Source of the DNA: Prevotella sp. UBA2742 | Lineage (GTDB): Bacteria; Bacteroidota; Bacteroidia; Bacteroidales; Bacteroidaceae | Reading direction: 5' to 3' | DNA: 64,000 nt | Assembly: GCA_002353485.1 (NCBI GenBank) | Contig: DEJS01000018.1 | Coordinates: 1 to 64,000, forward strand | Part shown: piece by piece, positions 60,701 through 64,000 of the stretch | Layout: each line of letters begins with the position of its first letter | How positions within the stretch are numbered: position 1 is the first letter of the stretch | Notes under the pieces: generated by a model | Seen by the model: only the letters and a program-made list of their open reading frames with translations | Database searches by the model: none | Told to the model about the DNA's origin: nothing | Made by a program: the position numbers and the translations under genes

Positions 60701-60816
60701 ATGACGGTCTCACCCGTCTTGTCGACAACGCTACCCGTGATTGTCTGTTGCGCGTACGTTATAGTACACGCCAACAGGGCGAAGAAACTCAGAATGAATC
60801 GTTTCGTTTGTTTCAT
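57709..60816 (-). CDS. SusC/RagA family TonB-dependent outer-membrane transporter
   Basis: A 1035-residue porin-type importer. The signal peptide (MKQTKRFILSFFALLACTITYA) is followed by a carboxypeptidase-like domain (about 24-100; TGSVVDKTGETVIGATV). The plug domain has PIKAMQGRVPGMNIS near 125 and RIRGIGTLNNNDPLYIIDGVP near 148, and a 22-strand barrel ends in Phe (GLNVSF). ATG 60816 is used because it begins the signal peptide; the extra upstream codons overlap the promoter. It leads the four-gene fructan-type group. Confidence 0.96.
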   Translation of the reverse strand: MKQTKRFILSFFALLACTITYAQQTITGSVVDKTGETVIGATVMEKGTSNGTITDFDGNFTLKVEAGRTLVISYIGFLTQEVPAQDGMKVTLQDDALSLEEVVVTGYTTQRKADLTGAVSVVSPSDLAKQNENNPIKAMQGRVPGMNISADGAPSGQATVRIRGIGTLNNNDPLYIIDGVPTKAGMHELNGNDIESIQVLKDAASASIYGSRAANGVIIITTKKGKSGTVKVDFDASVSVQTYAHKMEVLNAKEFGQVMWQGYVNDGLNPNMNGLGYHYDWAYDAQGVPTLNGITMSKYLDAAGTTPAADTDWFKETTRTGLVQQYNVSLSNGSEKGSSFFSLGYYKNKGIIKQSDFERFSARMNTEYKLLKMGDLDVVTIGEHFTLNRTSEVQAPGGFLENVLQFNPSLPIRTVDGDYAGPVGGYPDRENPVARLDRNSDNRYTYWRLFGDAYVDINPLKDFHIRSTFGIDYAQKKQRIFTYPITEGTVANKTNGVEPKQEHWTKWMWNAIATYNLERGKHRADVMAGIELNREDDDWFSAKKYDYAVLNTDYMWPNSGVGEAEAFGAGEGYTLVSFFGKANYTYDDKYMASFTLRYDGSSRFGKNNRYGTFPSISAGWRINQENFMKDIAWIDNIKLRASWGQTGNQEISNIARYTLFESNYGEAGFGGQSYGTSYDIQGTNGGQQLASGFKRNQLGNDDLKWETTTQTNLGLDFGFFRNALYGSFEWYYKKTKDILVYMPGIGVMGEGSSQWINAGEMLNKGIELNLGYRGEIGKFSYDIAGNIGTYRNEVVKIPETIAANGTFGGNGVESVVGHPMGAQVGYVYDGIFKSQQEIDNHATQNGAGLGRIRWKDLNSDGVINEKDQTWIYSPVPDFTWGLNIYLQYKDFDLTMFWQGVQGVDVISDLKKETDLWSGLNISNLNKGRRLLDAWTPNNMGSNIPAVSTMDNNNEKRVSSYFVENGSFAKLRTIQLGYNLPKRIIEKIHLTRLRMYLSAQNLLTIKSKNFTGVDPENANFGYPIPLNVTFGLNVSF

Positions 60817-60867
60817 TTGCTTCTTAGGTTTTTTTGTTAGTACTCTTGTTTGTGTTAAAATCTGCCG

Positions 60868-60875
60868 CAAAAGTA
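60868..60875 (-). promoter_or_regulatory. -7 element of the SusC-led operon
   Basis: TACTTTTG on the minus strand, 51 bases before the ATG. No -33 TTTG is present. Instead an AACGA/TCGTT inverted repeat (60891-60895 and 60906-60910) covers that position and is a candidate activator site. Confidence 0.5.
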
Positions 60876-60956
60876 CAGTAAAAAGGGCCAAACGACTATC
60901 AAATATCGTTCAGCCCCTAAGAAATATGTTGCACGGAACAATCGTTGACCATTTAG

Positions 60957-62504
60957 TCACTTTTGTTCACTCCTGAGGTCCATGGGGTATTTGCCGTACT
61001 GCTGCTTGAAACACTTTGAAAAGTAGCCTGGAGTGCCAAAACCCACCTCGTAGGCTATTTCCTGAACGGTCTTTGTGGTGTTGCACAGCAGCACGTAGCC
61101 CTCCTGTAGACGCATGCGTCGCAACAGCTCCACGGGCGTCACTCCCGTGATGGACTTTACCCTGCGGTACAGCTGCACACGGCTCAGCCCCATCGACTCG
61201 CCCAGGTCGTCCATCTTCAGGTTGGGGTTCGACATCTTCTGCCGAATGGCCTCGTTCAGCTGTTCGGCAAAGAGCACGTCCTGTGACTTGGGCTGGGGCA
61301 GTTCTTCCTGCGACGGACTCAGTATTTCGGCCACCTTTCTGCGACTGGCATCGGCATAGAACAGGGTCTGCTCCTCGTTCAGTGCCTGGCGCTGGCGTAT
61401 GGCACGGCGCTTCACCACGTAGGCATGCCAGATGGCGATGACGGCCGTCGTCAGCAGTACGATGAGCGCCAAACTGGCCCATAGCGCCTTACGCTGGCTG
61501 TTGTACAGACCCAGATAGTCCTCCAGCTTGTCCTGAATGGTCACCAGACGGTCGTTTTGCTTCATCAGTTCCTTCGTAGTGGTGGCAATAGACCAAACAT
61601 TTTCTTTTACCACCAGTATGCCCTCCAGCGTGTTGATTCGTTTATAGGGCTTTCCGGTCAGAATGTCTACTGCCAGCCTGACTATCTCGGCTCCTCCTGT
61701 GGGATACACGTAGCTGGCCACCTGGTGGCCGAACTGTACGTAGTCCAGACCTTCGCCAGGCATGCCGTCGATGCCCAGGATGCTGACCTGTCCCTCTGTC
61801 TTCGTTTCCACTACGGCCTTGTAGGCTCCTGTGGCCATGCCGTCGTTATGGCAGAACACGATGTCGGGCACGTGGCCTGAACGGATGTGCTCCGTCACGA
61901 TGCGATAGGTGGTCTCTGAACTCCAGTCGCCCTCCTCGCATACGTACTCCAGCTCGTCGTGGCCCTTCAGTGCCTGGGCAAAGCCCTTATGGCGCTCCTG
62001 GGCCGGCGAACTGCTCATCAGTGCCGTTATTTCCAGGATGCGGGGCTTGCGGCCTGCGGTCTTGATGCCCTGGGCTATGTCGACGGCGTTCACGCCTATG
62101 GCATGTCCTGCCTCCGTGTTGCTGCCTCCGATGAAGGCGGTATAGTCGTCGCCGTCCACCTTACGGTCGAAGCAGACGACGGGAATGCCCTTGGCCCTCA
62201 CACGGGCTATGGCCTCGGCTATGGGGGCGGCCTCGTTAGGCGATACCACCAGCAGGTCGATGCCTTCGCTCACCAGACTGTCTATCTGCCTGATTTGCTG
62301 CCGAGTGTCGTCGTCGGCGTTGGCTATCATCACCTTTACGTTCTTCTCGTATAGGTGCTGTGCAGCCAGCATCTCCTGGTTCAGCTTGTCGCGCCAGCGT
62401 CCTTTACTACATTGCGACACCCCGATACGATAGTCGGCCTCGCCCTCGGCACAAGCCGACAGCAGGCACGCTATAATAATAAGGTAAACAACTATTTTAT
62501 GCAT
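60957..62504 (-). CDS. Membrane-tethered regulator: periplasmic sugar-binding protein fused to an AraC domain
   Basis: A 515-residue protein. A signal (with LLSACA, lipobox-like) is followed by a Peripla_BP_4 domain (about 24-300: RIGVSQCSKGRWRDKLN, PDIVFCHNDGMATGAYKAV, SILGIDGMPGEGLDYV). A membrane helix lies at about 333-358 (LIVLLTTAVIAIWHAYVV), and an AraC-type double helix-turn-helix spans about 405-512 (VQEIAYEVGFGTPGYFSKCF). No kinase or receiver domain is present. Bacteroides fructan loci are controlled by a hybrid two-component sensor with the same periplasmic fold that binds fructose; this gene keeps only sensor and DNA-binding parts. It directly precedes the SusC operon on the same strand, which it probably activates. 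Confidence 0.91.
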   Translation of the reverse strand: MHKIVVYLIIIACLLSACAEGEADYRIGVSQCSKGRWRDKLNQEMLAAQHLYEKNVKVMIANADDDTRQQIRQIDSLVSEGIDLLVVSPNEAAPIAEAIARVRAKGIPVVCFDRKVDGDDYTAFIGGSNTEAGHAIGVNAVDIAQGIKTAGRKPRILEITALMSSSPAQERHKGFAQALKGHDELEYVCEEGDWSSETTYRIVTEHIRSGHVPDIVFCHNDGMATGAYKAVVETKTEGQVSILGIDGMPGEGLDYVQFGHQVASYVYPTGGAEIVRLAVDILTGKPYKRINTLEGILVVKENVWSIATTTKELMKQNDRLVTIQDKLEDYLGLYNSQRKALWASLALIVLLTTAVIAIWHAYVVKRRAIRQRQALNEEQTLFYADASRRKVAEILSPSQEELPQPKSQDVLFAEQLNEAIRQKMSNPNLKMDDLGESMGLSRVQLYRRVKSITGVTPVELLRRMRLQEGYVLLCNTTKTVQEIAYEVGFGTPGYFSKCFKQQYGKYPMDLRSEQK

Positions 62505-62558
62505 TGTGCTGATTTTTGATTCTTGGTTCGTAGCCTTCGTAAGGCGGTTTTTCGTCTG

Positions 62559-62589
62559 CAAAATTACGAAATAGCGAGCGAAAAACAAA
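62559..62589 (-). promoter_or_regulatory. Promoter for the sugar-binding/AraC regulator
   Basis: Read on the minus strand: TTTG (62589-62586), exactly 19 bases, then TAATTTTG (62566-62559). The ATG at 62504 follows 54 bases later, so the in-frame codons up to 62651 are not translated. Confidence 0.75.
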
Positions 62590-62651
62590 AAGAATCCCTT
62601 TTTTTCTTTCCGCCTCGACTTGCTTCGCAGTCCCGTCGACCTCCCGTTCAT

Positions 62652-62736
62652 GTTCAGTATTTGTTCAGTATATGTTCAGTGTTTCTTCAGTCATTCACTG
62701 GACAAATACTGGACATATACTGAACAAATACTGGAC
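62652..62736. repeat. Element C: 85-base dyad of 11-base-spaced GTTC/GRAC boxes
   Basis: GTTC boxes start at 62652, 62663 and 62674, with CTTC at 62685. GRAC boxes start at 62700, 62711, 62722 and 62733. The 37-base arms match at 32 of 37 positions around an 11-base centre (62689-62699); four of the five differences are G-U pairs in plus-strand RNA. It lies in the divergent gap 62505-62870, which otherwise holds only two promoters. Confidence 0.92.
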
Positions 62737-62781
62737 AAGAACGCGAATACGAGGCGAGCTGGAACTTTTTTGGGTGAAAGA

Positions 62782-62813
62782 TTTGTGGGTGTCAAAGTTT
62801 TGGTGTATTTTTG
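62782..62813 (+). promoter_or_regulatory. Promoter for the SIMPL-domain gene
   Basis: TTTG at 62782-62785, a 20-base spacer and TATTTTTG at 62806-62813, followed by CAGC and a 57-base leader to the ATG. Confidence 0.65.
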
Positions 62814-62870
62814 CAGCGTGGTATCTGCAATGAAGGTTTGCAGTGTAGTTAAATTAACGGAAAATAGCTT

Positions 62871-63575
62871 ATGAAAGAGAACAGAATGATTGGCTCGGCA
62901 CTTATTGCGCTGGGACTGGTGTGTCTGGGATGGTTTATCAAGGCCGGCATAGACAACTTTGCCGAGAAGGACCGTAAGGTGAACGTGAAGGGCCTGTCCG
63001 AGCGTGAGGTGGAGGCCGACAAGGTGACGTGGCCCATCGTGTCGAAGGAGGTAGGCAACGACCTGCCTGAGTTGTACAACAAGATAGGCAGCACGCAGCA
63101 GAAGATAAAGGCTTTCCTGCTGCGCAACGGCATCAAGGAGACAGAGCTGACGCAGAACGCCCCGCAGGTGGTGGACCTGCAGGCCCGCGAGTATAACGAC
63201 GGCCACAAGCCCTACCGATACATTGTGACTTCGGTCATTACCGTGACCTCGCAGCAGGTAAAGCAGGTGCGCGGCATCATAGCCCGCCAGGGCGACCTGC
63301 TGAAGGAGGGCGTGGCCATTGTGGACGGAGGCTACGAGAATCCGGTGAAGTACGAGTATGTGTCGTTCAAGGAGATGAAGCCCAAGATGATGCAGGAGGC
63401 TATTGAGAACGCCGAGAAGACCGCCCAGCAGTTTGCTGAGAACTCGCACTCTAAACTGAACAAGATAGTGAGTGCGGACCAGGGGCAGTTCTCGATAGAG
63501 AACCGCGACGAGAACACGCCCTACATTAAGAAGGTGCGCGTGGTGACGACGGTGACCTATTCGCTGAGGGATTAG
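62871..63575 (+). CDS. SIMPL (DUF541) domain protein, membrane-anchored
   Basis: A 234-residue protein with one N-terminal membrane helix (ALIALGLVCLGWFI, residues 11-24) and a SIMPL domain beginning VNVKGLSEREVEADKVTWP near 38. It includes VTSVITVTSQQVKQVR near 120 and a C-terminal helix pair (MMQEAIENAEKTAQQFAE near 170). SIMPL proteins form periplasmic oligomers of uncertain role, sometimes linked to oxidative or envelope stress. The length is usual. An ECF sigma gene follows 119 bases later beyond a terminator. Confidence 0.9.
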   Translation: MKENRMIGSALIALGLVCLGWFIKAGIDNFAEKDRKVNVKGLSEREVEADKVTWPIVSKEVGNDLPELYNKIGSTQQKIKAFLLRNGIKETELTQNAPQVVDLQAREYNDGHKPYRYIVTSVITVTSQQVKQVRGIIARQGDLLKEGVAIVDGGYENPVKYEYVSFKEMKPKMMQEAIENAEKTAQQFAENSHSKLNKIVSADQGQFSIENRDENTPYIKKVRVVTTVTYSLRD

Positions 63576-63604
63576 AGACCCTGCGTTTCCTCCTTGTTCT
63601 ATAG

Positions 63605-63632
63605 AAATTCTCCGGCCAAGGAGAATTTTTTT
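63605..63632 (+). terminator. Rho-independent terminator after the SIMPL gene
   Basis: A nine-base stem (63605-63613 with 63620-63628) followed by a T-run. Confidence 0.8.
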
Positions 63633-63694
63633 GTTTTTTCATGTCACAAAACAGACTCTTTAGCGTATAATAGGTAAACGGAAGAAACGGAAGT

Positions 63695-64000
63695 ATGACG
63701 AAAGAGGAATTTCAGCAGGCAGTGAGTACACTGCGACCGCAGCTGACAGGCCAGGCCCGACGCTATCTGGCTGAGGACGGCGAGGCCGAGGATGCCGTTC
63801 AGGATGTGCTGCTGCGCCTCTGGCAGATGCACGAAAGGCTGCGCCCCCCGATAGAAGGGCTGGCCACGGTGCTGACAAGGAATATATGCATCGACCTGCT
63901 GCGGCGACGGCGCAATTCGGTAAGTTGCCAGACGCTGGCAATAGAAGCACCGGAAGTTGGGCAGAGCGAACGCCTGGAGCGCCTGATGGCCGTGGTTGAC
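63695..64000 (+). CDS. ECF sigma factor, 5' part (cut by the window end)
   Basis: An open frame from ATG 63695 to the window edge gives 102 residues. Region 2 is clear: ARRYLAEDGEAEDAVQDVLL and LRLWQMHERL at about residues 22-50, followed by VLTRNICIDLLRRRR near 60-74, the usual core-binding and -10 recognition segments. Region 4 lies beyond the edge. The sequence is unlike the sigma factor at 6020-6523 outside the family motifs. In Bacteroidota such genes usually precede an anti-sigma gene. Confidence 0.85.
   Translation, partial: MTKEEFQQAVSTLRPQLTGQARRYLAEDGEAEDAVQDVLLRLWQMHERLRPPIEGLATVLTRNICIDLLRRRRNSVSCQTLAIEAPEVGQSERLERLMAVVD

Noticed and set aside
62652..62736. Simple Rho-independent terminator
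   Set aside because: It lies upstream of the genes on both sides, has no T-run, and its boxed 11-base periodicity is unnecessary for a terminator.
1..64000. tRNA, rRNA or tmRNA genes
   Set aside because: The intergenic gaps were read for cloverleaf arms and conserved rRNA blocks; none were found.

Overview
The window is a stretch of chromosome from a Bacteroidota bacterium, most likely the Prevotella group (Prevotella, Segatella or Xylanibacter). The evidence is the Bacteroidota promoter form (TTTG, about 19-20 bases, TAnnTTTG) in front of many genes, the absence of clear Shine-Dalgarno sequences, a SusC/SusD pair, S46 peptidase, LruC-domain lipoproteins, AraC-fused membrane sensors, and a T9SS-like tail on a large pectinase. 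Base composition is moderately GC-rich. No rRNA or tRNA gene, CRISPR array or complete insertion sequence was seen.

Layout. 0-6.5 kb: a calcium-type P-ATPase with odd in-frame inserts, ribF, a CPBP membrane protease, an anti-sigma-like protein on the minus strand, argB and an ECF sigma factor. 6.6-11.4 kb: a minus-strand block of speA, aroK and topA. 11.6-20.4 kb: a plus-strand glycan operon with a GH51 arabinofuranosidase, a GH140/DUF4038-type enzyme, a GH78 rhamnosidase fused to a sialidase-like propeller, and fucO. These fit removal of arabinose, branched sugars and rhamnose from pectin (rhamnogalacturonan), with the lactaldehyde from rhamnose reduced by FucO. 20.5-26.6 kb: three LruC-domain lipoproteins, two of them paralogues. 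26.7-36 kb: housekeeping and envelope genes (SpmA-SpmB fusion, flippase, S46 dipeptidyl-peptidase, DEAD-box helicase, LOG protein, ybeY, coaD, ruvB). 36-45.7 kb: a CE2-type esterase, a membrane-tethered propeller/AraC regulator and a 1711-residue protein joining a rhamnogalacturonan acetylesterase to a pectin methylesterase. 45.7-52.9 kb: dusB, dprA, a thioesterase and a DUF2851 gene (minus), then rnr and a KDG-kinase-type sugar kinase (plus). 52.9-62.5 kb: a compact fructan-type utilisation locus (SusC, SusD, DUF4960 lipoprotein, GH32-like enzyme) beside a regulator that fuses a periplasmic sugar-binding protein through the membrane to an AraC domain. 62.9-64 kb: a SIMPL-domain protein and the start of another ECF sigma factor cut by the window edge.

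The most unusual signal is not a gene. Two intergenic elements, at 37290-37374 and 62652-62736, have exactly the same 85-base geometry. Each has four GTYC-like boxes every 11 bases, an 11-base centre, then four GRAC-like boxes every 11 bases, so that two 37-base arms pair. The seven bases between boxes are nearly constant within an element but differ between elements. A third, mostly one-armed version lies at 6556-6599. Separately, short heptamer or 9-10-base repeat tracts lie between genes and run into coding sequences (P-ATPase, GH78 fusion, helicase and DUF2851 tails).
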